Part shown: positions 33,293 through 43,379 of the stretch, one piece after another
Layout: the number at the start of each line of letters is the position of its first letter
How positions within the stretch are numbered: position 1 is the first letter of the stretch
Assembly: GCA_002633005.1 (NCBI GenBank)
Contig: NMRA01000522.1
Span: 26,121 to 72,896, forward strand
Source of the DNA: Phoronis australis
Taxonomy: Eukaryota; Phoronida; Phoronidae
Length of the DNA stretch: 46,776 nt
Direction of reading: 5' to 3'
Position numbers and translations under genes: made by a program
Notes under the pieces: generated by a model
Told to the model about the DNA's origin: nothing
The model's database searches: none
Seen by the model: the letters and a program-made list of their open reading frames with translations, nothing else

Positions 33293-33989
33293 GATCATAT
33301 TTAAATTTGAAGACACTTCACCATATACGTAAAAATCAACTCACCTTCTTGCTTCTTAGTAATACCTGTACAAGTGAAAAATTCAGTCAAAACTGTTTGA
33401 TGTGTTATGTGTACCACCTTTTATTAGGAGACTAGCCAATCACAAGCGTTGTCGTTGTGTGTTGGCGGATACAACTCTGCTTATACATTTCTCGTAGTCT
33501 GTAATTACCCTAATGTGGACCTAGTAATAATTGCCCTGATTTCAGGTGTATTTTTGTCTATTTAAAATTGGGGTGACACCATCAAAGGGTGTGATGACTG
33601 TGCTCCTTAGAAGTAAATAACACCCGCTGTCACATCCGTTAATTAGCAAAAATTATAGCATAGAATTTGGTTTTGATTTAAGTTAGATTAGTTGACTTTT
33701 GTACGTCAAAGCATTAGCGTTGTATGAATTAATTAATGTGTTATACTTTATACTCGTTTTTACTATTTTTGATCATTTGCATAAAATATTTCACAGATTT
33801 CTTTTTTCCTGAAAACAGAGCTTCAGGACAACCATGTATTATTGATATGTTTGACGTCAAATTATTAAATGCATTTAGCATATTGCACTTAACTTAATTA
33901 GTATGATAACTGTATATATTATCGGTAGTTGTGACAAGTTGACTTAAAACAAAGAAATACTGATGCAACAGTGCAGTACCTCTCATTAA

Positions 33990-34175
33990 ATGTTCAAATA
34001 TCACATCTCAGAAATGGCTAATTTGATTCATGCGAAACTTTCAAATACTCCGCTATGTGCGCTGTTCTCAAAATGTTTTTAGGAATTGTTAAAATCTGAC
34101 TTTTATGATTTTTAAACTCAGAAGTTGCATAAAAGGAAAATAACAGTTTAGCGTTTTTTCAATTCAGATCTTTGG
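33990..34175 (-). repeat. Family C fragment, reverse orientation
   Basis: TGTTCAAATATCACATCTCAG, GATTCATGCGAAACTTTC and GACTTTTATGATTTTTAAAC parallel the copy at 32583, without the terminal block. Confidence 0.45.
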
Positions 34176-34199
34176 ACAAATATGACTGCCATGGCAACC

Positions 34200-34720
34200 C
34201 TGAAGGCTGTTTTAGTTTCCGACGAGACATTACTTGTGCATCACTTTTTTGGCAATTTTTATGAAACGTAGTACAGAGGAACACAGTGGGAATGCACCAG
34301 CACCAGCACCAGCACCAGCACCAGTTGATTTTCAAACAAATTTGGTTGCGGTGGCACCCCTGTTGGTCCTCTTAGTTTTTGATAAGAAATTGTGGTTTTA
34401 TTTTTGGAAAGAAATCTGGACGAAGTTTGCCAACTTGATGTAGAGGTATGTGGCAAGAATATGCCATCGCCAGTCAATTTTCAGGGTGATCTGACTTCCT
34501 GGTACCTCCTGTTGGCTGTTTTACTTTTTGATGACAAATTCATTTTCTACTTCATTTTTATATTCTTTTAGTTACATATTGTTTTAATGATTTGATAGAT
34601 TTCGTTGAGTCTTGACACAATGGTTTATGGCTAGGATGCACTAACACCTGATTTTTGGACAATTTTACAATTGTATCACTGGTTGGCGGATTTGTTTTTG
34701 ATGACAACATATTGCTTGTT
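34200..34720. repeat. Decayed family A-like sequence with Pro-Ala-type hexamer run
   Basis: Boxes such as GGTGGCACCCCTGTTGGTCC and GGTACCTCCTGTTGGCTG, spaced by T-rich sequence, resemble old family A blocks. A (CACCAG)n run lies at 34296-34324 and opens chance frames on both strands. Confidence 0.4.
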
Positions 34721-35000
34721 GGTCAAGTACCGTCAAAAGAACTGAACAAATTTATGGAAAAATTGAACATCTGAGCCCTTGGGCGCTAGCTGCAAAATTA
34801 TACGTCTACGAATGGGACTTACATGATTCTAACCTGATAGAGTTTGTTATAATGTGTGGCTGTTGGATTTACACTATGACCTCATAGATACTCATAGTCT
34901 ATGATGGCCTATGGTGCTAGTTTGGTTTCAACTAGAGTGTTGTAATAAAGTGTCTTTGATACTGAGTTTCCTCAGGTCTTATATTTGTGTCTCATTTCAG

Positions 35001-35098
35001 ACGTGTGAAAGCTCACTAAAGCATAAAACAGAACTGGTTACCAAACTAGAGCAGAAGACTGTAGAAATGGCTTCCATGTTGAAAAATGTGGAAGAAAA
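35001..35098 (+). CDS. RUFY: RUFY exon 11: coiled coil
   Basis: The acceptor is gtctcatttcag and the donor gtaagt. Thirty-two codons begin TCESSLKHKTELVTKLEQKT and end LKNVEE; AA joins G of exon 12 as Lys. Placed directly after ...EMYQKLQ of exon 10 it reproduces the RUFY pattern KLQ-xxESSLxxKxExxxxxExKT, which supports direct 10-to-11 splicing. Confidence 0.93.
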
Positions 35099-36904
35099 GT
35101 AAGTTTTTCCTTTCAACTTTCTATGTTTTTGTTTTCTTAAAAAGGGTTTGTTTCATTGAACCTGCTTATTGAGGTTCACACTACATTTGGATGTTTTATA
35201 ACCTCTGTAAGCCTTCGAGTTAGTCTATTTAAATTGGTTTACTCTAAAACTTTGAGTGTGCTGTTAACGAGATATGGGTGCTTAAGTGTGAAATGTAAGA
35301 AACTAGTATAGAATGTTAATACTTGCATAGGCACTTGTCCTGGCATGGTGATGTAAATTGGAATTACACAGGGCCAAAGTTAAAAGAATAGGAGACTTTT
35401 CAAATTGGCGCTCTCTAGACTAATGAGAGCACAGATGTGATTTCGGATTGATCCTGATTGATTTGGTGGATAGAAATTCAATTACTACATACTCAGTGGT
35501 TCATTAATTTAAAAACAGATGAATAAATTCCACTGTCAGTCCCTCCCATTGGTTGATTAGTTTAAGTTCAGTAATTTAATGTTGCTTTTTGACATTGGCT
35601 GTGATGAAATTCTAGCATTTTATCAGCCGCAACCACTGACTTTGTCGTACGTGGATACGTCTTTGCAGTGGGAAATAGATGGAACGTGATGTCCTTGTTC
35701 ATCCGGTGACATTTCAAAAGATTATTCATAAGACATTTAGTAAATCCCTCTTCACAGCAATGGAAAACATTATAATGGCAGGAAAGATGTGAAAATGCTT
35801 ATTATACCAGTAGGTTGAAATCTCCTGTCGGCATTACATTGGATTTGTAGGTTGTACTGAACACTTGTTCACCAAAGACCTGATGTTAACTGGCGAGTTA
35901 GTGAATTTCAATATGACACGGTTATTTCAAAAGTCAGCTATTAGTTACAACTTATTTATCATGGCATGTTGCCAACACGCAAGTGTTCGCTAACCAACAT
36001 GTGTGTAAGTCACTAAGTGACTGGAGAAAATTGAAAAAATACCTATCAAAATTCTAGGACTGACCTGCCAAATAAATATCAAAGTCGTTGAAGATGCAAA
36101 TCATTGAATTCTAAGCCTAAACCTCCTTTGTTCACAGTTTGCAAGGAATTAAAACATCTTATTACCATGTGTTACAAGGCAGTAGCTGTCATATTGATGT
36201 ACTGTGATGGTGCAATGTATGTCACAAGTAAACACATTGATTTCATGAAACTTCATATTCAGTAATCAGCTGTGCATGAAACAAAAGTCTCCAAATACAT
36301 TAAATTTGTGTTGATTTCCACTAGAGGGCGTATCCTATCATTCTTTGTACGTGTACTTGTCATATGTGGATTGGGTCGTCCCAAATAGGTCATCTAGAAA
36401 CATGGCAGCCACAAAAACATCATGTGACCTCTCCATGCTTGCTTGCTACTTAATTCTGAACATGTCACTACCTAGGCTGGGGCTTGGCTACTGAAACTGT
36501 AAGAAAAGGTAGATTCTTCATAAAATTAAATTTATTGCAGCACATAATGTTAGACCATGGCTGACAATGGTCTTGGTAAGTGCAAGCTAAACAACGCGAC
36601 TACTTTTAAATAAATGTATTTCAGAAACTGCTAATAAGATGTTTCTGGATTCGTCTGTCCGACTAAGAATTGATCCAGTTTGCATTTAGAAAGCAGACTT
36701 TTACCAGTTTGCAATAATTGGTGAAAAACACTGCCGAGCTTAAATCAAACATTTTCAAAAGTAGGGAATGGGTACATGCATTAGGCACTATATCCCATTG
36801 CCCAACTATGAATGCTTCTTAACAGTTGAAATTACAATAGCCACGACACACAATGCCTAGACTTTTATGTATAATAGCCACAGGAGTAATGGATTTTGAG
36901 AACC

Positions 36905-37165
36905 AGTTTAGAGTACTTAAAACTACCATTTATTTTGTTTTGACAAGTGACAACATTGTCAGCATCAGTGCTCTGTTATAGCACTGTACATCACGAATGT
37001 GAATACAAATATCCCAAAAAATGGAAATTGAAGAAAAGTGACTGAAAGTTTTTTATCTCCCCAGACATGAGTATGGCGTATGAACGTGCCCAGTGCCAGA
37101 GTGTCATGTCCACCAACACAAGAGTTTCTTGTACGAAGTTTTGCCTTATCAATGCTTCTCTGGTG
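36905..37165 (-). repeat. Dispersed repeat, copy 2 of an inverted pair
   Basis: Read on the minus strand it parallels 5535-5800, including GACACTCTGGCACTGGGCAC and AATGGTAGTTTTAAG. The pair lies 31 kb apart in introns 1 and 11. Confidence 0.6.
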
Positions 37166-37950
37166 TCTCACAGGAATGTGATAAAAAACACTGCATAGTC
37201 AAATAATTACCATGTTGTCACAACCACGGTCCATCACAAGTGTAATGCCTTGCCGCTTCTTATTATACCAACAATAACTTACGACTTTTCACACTAAACA
37301 CAATGGAGGATGACTAGAACTGTGATTGGTTGTCCCGATTTTACGTAGTATGTTTTGACCAATAAATGCTCTTACCTCAAGATCAGCTAATTATCATGTC
37401 TTCAGATAGTGTGTGTGGGTGTTCTTATTTGACAGCTGATCGACTGGTGGAGATGTTTTTTGTGTTTTGACATGAAATTGGCGATTCCAAATACTTTGAT
37501 TAATTCACATTCAATTGATAAAACAGTTTGTCAACATGCAGGACTCTTGTAAGTGACTATTATCTGTTATAACTGGCTTCTTTTGTTTGATGTGTTAAAT
37601 GAGATAGCCATCAGTGATAACTGCAGCCTATTGAGGACAAATTCAGGCCGTCAAGTTTTCTATTTTTTTGAGGGACTCATACCTGACATTTAGTTCATTG
37701 GGCTTAAAACGATTGATGCTGCTGGGTTAGGTGAACTTTTTCTTTGAGCTTCAAACATGTTACAACTGGGGGCATCTAGTTGTGTTTTTACACTCTTGAA
37801 AATCGAAGGTACAAAGAGCAATTACCTATACGACTAAACCCCCCACCTCTCATGCACATTGCTATACATGTGCAGACAGCACTTCATGGTGGTGAAACTA
37901 CTTGGAATAATTGGAAGTATTTTAATAACAATAAAACTTAAGTTAATTAA

Positions 37951-38066
37951 AGTGATAAATGGATAAGGAACTGGTCATCAGTGAGAGTACATGAAGAGAG
38001 CTGGAGAAAGTGATAAATGGATGAGGAACTTGTCATTGGTGAGAGTACGTGAAGAGAGCTGGAGAA
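37951..38066. repeat. 58-bp direct repeat, 2 copies
   Basis: AGTGATAAATGGATAAGGAA at 37951 recurs at 38009 with a few changes, ending GAAGAGAGCTGGAGAAA in both. Confidence 0.85.
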
Positions 38067-39471
38067 ACTATTGAAGCGTAAGCCTGAGATGAAGAAATCG
38101 TCCTATATCGCGCTCTTTCTTCATTGTTTCCGTACAGTGTTAGGTTGAACAAAGCAAAATGCAAATTTCATCAGAAACACTTGAAAACAGTCTTAAGTGG
38201 TAGCTTTAGACATGCCATTTAAACAACTTTTTGAATTTTTGAAATCAGTTGGACGGTTCTCAAGTTAAAAATTTAGAGCCTCAATAATGGCCTTTTTTCA
38301 TCAAACAACTCTGTCCCAGAAATTCAAGTCACAGAAAGTGGCAAGTTTAGACAACTATATTTGGAAATCCATAGCTTACTGTGTTCCTAAAACGAAATGG
38401 GAGCCCTTTACAGGTAGGTTAACATGGCATCGACTTCAAACCACAAACTATATTTTGTATAAACAAGAACAAAAGCAATTGAAAAATTCACCATCGACTT
38501 GTGACAGGACATTTTTACCTGAAGCTAAGCTGAACCAGGGATGTTTTGAAAAAAGAGCAACTTATTGCTTTGAAAAGGCAGAACACTTCAAGAATTACTG
38601 TGGTTTAGTAAAAATATTTCTTTTGTTCCAAAAGATTTTAAAATAATTCTTAAAAAATGAAATTTGCATAAAAATGAATTCAGGAAGAGCAAAAACAAGA
38701 AATCTAGTCTTTCTGTCTGAGTATTTTGTCATTTATTTGAAAACCTGTGAGGTTATGTGAATTAGTCTTTTTCCCCAAGTTAAAAGATCAAATGAATGTT
38801 TTTACAATCTTAAGTTGCATACCATGTGATGAAAAATAATTTTAGTTGAACAAAATTAAATTGAACCCTAAAATAGAATTTGAAAAATATTCTGTACTAT
38901 CTTAATGAAAATATTTCACCAATCTGGGCCATGTTTTGTAACTTAGAGAAGTTTTGACTGGTTCTGTTTAATACATTTGATCAATAAGGTTTGAGTTCAA
39001 TTTGAACCCTGGAAAGGTCAACATGGTTCTTGAAAAATGACTGAGTTTACCTTTTTAGAAGTGTTCCTAAATCGAAATGGTGAGATAAAGTGAAAAAAAT
39101 GATGAGGAATGGATAAGGACATGATTGGTGATTACAACGTTGAGTGTACGCTTTCAGAATTTTTCCAGGTGAGAAAGTGACAATGCAGTAAATTAATAAT
39201 AAAAAGCAAAATTTTTTAGTAAACAGTTTGGTATAAATATCATTAAAATCAGTTCTGTAACGGCCATTTAGCAGCTGAAAGTTTGACCCCTACTGAAAGT
39301 CACAAGAATTTACCGGTGAGTGAAAAGTGCGTGAAGTGCTCGCATTACTTCAAAATATTTGTTAATGCCCCCATTTGTTGCAATGGATATCAATAGAAAG
39401 AAGAAAGTTCAGATATTTCACTGGCATACTTTTCATTTTCCACCACTTAGTATGCTAACAGACATGAGCTT

Positions 39472-40275
39472 GTGAAAGTTATAAAAAATGGCAAAATTTT
39501 GGTCTTGCTGAATTTTGGCCATATTGGTTTGCTCACCCTAACTGTAGCTGCAGAGTGGCTTGCCACTTCACTGCCGAGTCCTCTGAGACAGGAAAGCAAG
39601 AGCTATGTGGTAGTTATCCAAGGAGTGGCGAGGAAGGTGCAACCAACTGCCGACATGTCATGGGTGGTTGATGAATGGAAAATGTATCAGTGTGATGGAG
39701 ATGTGCCACCGTTTGTTTCCTGTGCTGAAGTTGAAGATTTCTGGAACGGTGTTTTTTCACCGAGTGGTGTCGACGGAAGAGTTAGATATGAAATACTCCT
39801 ATCAATAGTGAAAGCTGGACTCGTCCTTGCATTAACTGATGCTGAGTCGGAAAGAAGTATGTCCATTTAATTTAATTCTTACATATTAGTTACTTTCTAA
39901 AGGTCGGTATGGTCGAAGCAACCATGGTAGGTCTCCGCTCTGTGAAGGAAGCTGTTTGATTTTGTGTTCCTGTGGATGGCAAGCCTGAGAGAATTCCATT
40001 GACTAAGGAACTCAGATTGGCTTTCAAATGTGCACATGCAAATTATCTGGCATGACTAGAAGAATAGAGACAAGAACGGGCAATTATGGCAAGAAGCACA
40101 AGCCAGGCCGGAAAAGTTGAACTGGGGATGACACAGAAAAACAGCAGGAAAAGTTGAACTAAGCGAAAAAACACTTTTTGAGTCAGAAAACGATCTCGCT
40201 AAAGAAGAAGACAATATCTTGGGAGAGTTGAAGGTTGTGATGAGCTCATGTCAGATGCTAAATGTGAAATTCTGA
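39472..40275 (+). pseudogene. Decayed C-terminal region of a transposon-type ORF
   Basis: The first frame (39472-39870) has VVDEWKMYQCDGDVPPF, VEDFWNGVF and IVKAGLVLALTDAESERSMS. The last resembles the 'VVKAALxLSHGxAxVERGFS' end block of a hAT-like dimerisation region common in marine invertebrate transposon ORFs. Translation goes on past stops in shifted form: MVGLRSVKEA, KPERIPLTKELRLAFKCAHA, then LMSDAK near 40255, as in the tail of those ORFs. Several stops show it is dead. The N-terminal part is not recognisable. The family name is from memory of its pattern, not a search. Confidence 0.6.
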
Positions 40276-40276
40276 G

Positions 40277-40427
40277 AAGCATTGTCTGCTTCATCAGCTA
40301 TATCCAACCAGTCATTGATAAGCATTGTCTGCTTCATCAGCTATCTCCAACCAGTCAGTGAGAAGCATTGTCTGCTTCATCAGCTATATCCAACCAGTCA
40401 GTGATAAGCATTGTCTGCTTCATCAGC
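40277..40427. repeat. 43-bp tandem repeat, at least 3.5 copies, cut by a gap
   Basis: AAGCATTGTCTGCTTCATCA recurs at 40277, 40320, 40363 and 40406. The fourth copy stops at the N at 40428, so the true array length is unknown. Confidence 0.9.
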
Positions 40428-40428
40428 N
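40428..40428. other. Assembly gap (single N)
   Basis: The N joins a 43-bp tandem array to a family D fragment; both sides are repetitive. Confidence 0.95.
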
Positions 40429-40429
40429 G

Positions 40430-40531
40430 TGGATTCTCGATTTAACCGCCCACTGCTCAGTTAACCGCCCTCCCCCGATTTTTTGGATTCGCCAATTTAA
40501 CCGCCCAGGGCGTTAACCCGAACGATTACGG
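40430..40531. mobile_element. Family D terminal fragment next to assembly gap
   Basis: TTAACCGCCCACTGCTCAGT is followed by TTTGGATTCGCCAATT, CCGCCCAGGGCGTTAACC and an end CGATTACGG followed by TA. It starts right after the N at 40428 and is nearly the same as part of 1600-1657. Confidence 0.6.
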
Positions 40532-40599
40532 TACACTCAGAGTTGATGTGCGGGATGCCCTCTGCTAAGTCTGATTGGATTTCTGTGTTTCACCGGTGG

Positions 40600-40675
40600 T
40601 CTCAATGACTCGGTGGCTAGAACGTCTGCACAGTAAACAGAAGATCCTGGGTTGGAGTCCCGGTCGAGGGCAAAA
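40600..40675 (+). repeat. tRNA-like SINE head
   Basis: TGACTCGGTGGCTAGAACGT (from 40606) resembles an A box region, and GGTTGGAGTCC (40650-40660) a B box with one changed base. CTGCACAGTAAACAGAAG lies between. It is read as a tRNA-derived SINE rather than a functional tRNA. Confidence 0.55.
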
Positions 40676-41536
40676 ATCTTTATGCTCATTAAGCCACATG
40701 ATGTCACCTACAGGTGGCGAGCAGACCAGACTTGGAATGTTTGTGATCTTCATTAAAGTTGGCAGAGTTGTTACCATGGTGCTGACACAGATGTTGACAA
40801 CGTCCAGATGGTTGTGACTAATATTGCTCCTCTTCTAGTGGAAATTTTAGTATTTCAGTGTTTTTTTATTTTTTTGCAAATATGTTCTATTACAAAAACT
40901 CACAAAAATCTTTAGGTGGTCACTTTTTGTGGATTGAGTTCTGGTAGATTCGGGGCAGCTACAAAACATGTAGTCATGTAAGCCTGTATTTTGCTGTTTT
41001 CTTTCAGGTCAGAAAATTCAAAATAATATATGTTTAAACACCATAGATTCATTGAGTCGCTGTGACATTTCTTGTGCTAAAATTACTACCTTTGACTACA
41101 CACTTGACTTGATTGTACAATAGATGACTTGTGTGTTAGTTAACGTAATCATTTGAAAGGTGATTATGCCAGTATGTTCTGTAACATGCTTAAGCGTTTT
41201 TCCAGCTTTTTCTTTGTTCAACAGTTATGACTTAGTTGTACACCATTGTCTGTTAAGTTTTCTTTTTGATTAGAATCTCCTGCAGACTTGTTTAATTGAT
41301 AAATTACTTGTATGTTCAGAAAAAACACTTGTTCATTTGTCAAATCAATTGTTTATTGTCACTGATGTCTATTTTGAACCTTCTTGCTGCCTACACATTT
41401 TATTTAGAATAAAGAATGAAGAACATGCCACCCATCTCAATGTCTCCAGTTTTGTTAGCTGAGTATCAGAATATGGCTAAACATAAAGTAATAAATCTAA
41501 CATTTCAGATAAACATCTTATCAATGTCCATTTCAG

Positions 41537-41623
41537 GTTGAAACATTGTTCATCTGACAAGTCAGCAGCGGAAGAAACAGCAAGAAGCATAGGTCAACAA
41601 CTAGTGGACAGAGATTCAAAAAG
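41537..41623 (+). CDS. RUFY: RUFY exon 12: coiled coil, divergent
   Basis: The acceptor is gtccatttcag and the donor gtaagg. After the split Lys codon, 28 codons read LKHCSSDKSAAEETARSIGQ and QLVDRDSK, and AG joins A of exon 13 as Arg. It is polar, charged and coil-like, in a region that varies between paralogues. The call rests mainly on splice signals and exact phase fit on both sides. Confidence 0.85.
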
Positions 41624-42309
41624 GTAAGGAATTGGTCAAGAATTGATGCATTTGTACCTTAAAGTGGAAAGCAGAAGTTTTTGATGTTACTTTCACGGAA
41701 ATTGTAGATCTCTGACTATCTTGAAGAGATGTTTTTCATCGTTAATTTTTGTTCCTCTGGCCCTCGGGAACTATATCCATGTAGCATTTAGTAAAGTGAG
41801 GTAAAAGCCCCACATATTTTTTCTGTGTTCACCTCCAAAACTCGGTGGTAGACTCTTAAGACAGTTTATGGCAGTCATTGTTATTGTAATATTCCCAGGA
41901 TCCTGTCTCACTTGAGGGTAAAGGTGACTGCCTTCTGAGAGAAGAATTTTTGGTTTGGTTGAGGGTAAGATCCCTCTCCCTCACCCTGGTTACCATCAAT
42001 TCCATCCTCTGTCAGCACCCCTCATTGGCAATGCCTCATGTAGCGAAAACTTGGCACAGATTTGACTCTAATCTCGAGGGGAATTTTTTTGTGATTGGAG
42101 TGGAATATTTTGACGTAATGATGATAATTTTGTGTGATTTTCAAAAGATTTTTCTGCCGTGGGAGTTTTTGGTCTTTGAAAAATGCCACCTGGTGCTCCC
42201 TGATGACAGCTTTGTTTCAAGATGAGTCATGCGCTGACTAGAACCCACTATGCTATTTTTGCCTAACTGACCTCTGACCTCTGTTTGAATGTTCGGTGGA
42301 TGATTCTAG

Positions 42310-42439
42310 ATCAGCTCTAGAGACAGACCTCAAGATAGAGCGTGAATGGAGGTCGACGTTGCAACGCAGTCTTGAAGCTGAGAAGGAAAAGTGTGCTGGT
42401 CTGCTGACTGACCTTTCAAAAATGAAGAAACTTCAAGAG
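42310..42439 (+). CDS. RUFY: RUFY exon 13: coiled coil before FYVE region
   Basis: The acceptor is gatgattctag and the donor gtacct. Forty-three codons begin SALETDLKIEREWRSTLQRS and end LSKMKKLQE in phase 0. LETDLKIExEWRxTLQ is nearly identical to the vertebrate RUFY2/3 coil shortly before the FYVE finger. About 100-150 more residues, including the CxxC-rich FYVE domain, would be expected downstream. None are visible up to 46776. Confidence 0.95.
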
Positions 42440-43379
42440 GTACCTATATTTTTTGTTTGATTTCTGGGATTTATAGGCTGTGGGGACATCTAGTGTGGTC
42501 TCCTCAGCTTGTGTTGCTCTGCAAAGCTGTAAATATCTGTTACAGCTTAGTTGAAAACGTTAACTGTTACATAATTCATTGACTGTGTGTGAAGAACTTT
42601 TCAACATTATGTATCCGACTGTTAAATAAACTTGTTTTGTGATTACCTGCATCTGTATCTTCCACGTCTAGTGTGGGATTGTCATGAAATTTGAGGAATG
42701 TGTTTCTGTTTTTGGAGAAGGTTCAACAAAGATTATTTAGATTGATTTGAATATCACTAGTTCAGTGAAGAATTGCTGTGATATTGAACACATAAGTGAT
42801 ATTGAACATATTGAACACATACGTGATGTTGAACACATACGTGATATTGATCACATACGTTTCTAGTGAGGAGAGCATGACTGGCAGTGATTTTCAGACA
42901 AATCCAAACACTGTTAAGTCTCTTTACACCCTTCCTCCTGTACACATTCCCCCCTCCGTACCTCCATCCATCCCTCAATCTCTCTGGAAATCTTGAGTAA
43001 TTACGTTTTCCATGTAGCTTTCAAGAAGGCAAGACCACCAATAATTCTTTTAAATTTCATTCTCTTTTATCACACCAAACACTTCCACAGCAAGTGAGGA
43101 CTTGAATAAAGTTTGGTGGTTGCCTTTTCTGGAGTATTATTCGAGTAAGCAGTTTGGAATAAAAATCTCTGAGTAAGTGGAAGGTCTGAGTTAAGTTTGG
43201 TGCTCACATCCTTGGTACTGATCAATTACACACAATATAACTGTGTCATTGTGTCTCATACTGCATATATGGTGATTGATATTTGCCAGTTAGCTAGTAC
43301 AGGTATAGGTGTTCACTTTGGTGGTTCTACCAGTAGACAGTGTGAATACTGCCTGACAGGTTTTTTATTATTTTTTTAT
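42440..43379. other. Sequence after RUFY exon 13, probably intron
   Basis: Exon 13 ends in a donor, so the gene continues. No FYVE-type CxxC pattern was found here or up to 46776. Apart from the ~18-bp repeat it shows no features. Confidence 0.7.
42779..42861. repeat. ~18-bp tandem repeat, 4-5 copies
   Basis: GATATTGAACACATACGT-like units repeat with a partial copy inserted, about 340 bp after exon 13. Confidence 0.8.

Larger units (their letters stand above)
20147..35000. other. RUFY intron 10 (14.9 kb) hosting the neuropeptide gene
   Basis: The longest intron seen. It contains the family D/54-bp element, a more CpG-rich stretch (about 21840-23620), the 110-bp, 24-bp and 30-bp arrays, the antisense neuropeptide exons, three family C copies and the hammerhead-like motif. 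Unassigned stretches include 24840-26720, 27240-28220 and 30740-32580. Confidence 0.85.
35099..41536. other. RUFY intron 11
   Basis: Contains the inverted-pair repeat, the 58-bp duplication, the transposon ORF remnant, the 43-bp array with a gap, a family D fragment and a SINE head. Bases 35100-36900 and 38070-39470 have only AT-rich sequence; the 119-codon frame at 38287 is not supported as a gene. Confidence 0.88.
5080..42439 (+). other. RUFY: RUFY-family gene locus (13 exons, partial at both ends)
   Basis: Thirteen exons on the plus strand translate into one continuous RUFY-type protein segment: RUN domain, then a long coiled coil. All 12 introns are GT-AG and the phases join without a stop (order 1,2,2,0,2,2,0,0,0,0,2,2). 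The sum is 1,502 nt, meaning a 2-nt partial codon plus 500 full codons. RUFY1, RUFY2 and RUFY3 of vertebrates are about 600-700 residues, act as effectors of small GTPases on endosomes and lysosomes, and end in a FYVE finger that binds PI3P. Neither the start codon exon nor the Cys-rich FYVE exons were found here. The sequence mixes RUFY1-like and RUFY2/3-like residues, as expected for an invertebrate pro-orthologue, so no number is assigned. Confidence 0.93.

Noticed and set aside
38287-38646. 119-codon plus-strand frame
   Set aside because: AT-rich, no domain, no clear splice context, no repeated copy.
40600-40675. Functional tRNA gene
   Set aside because: A and B boxes are present but the B box lacks the invariant TTC and no acceptor stem pairs, so it is better read as a SINE head.
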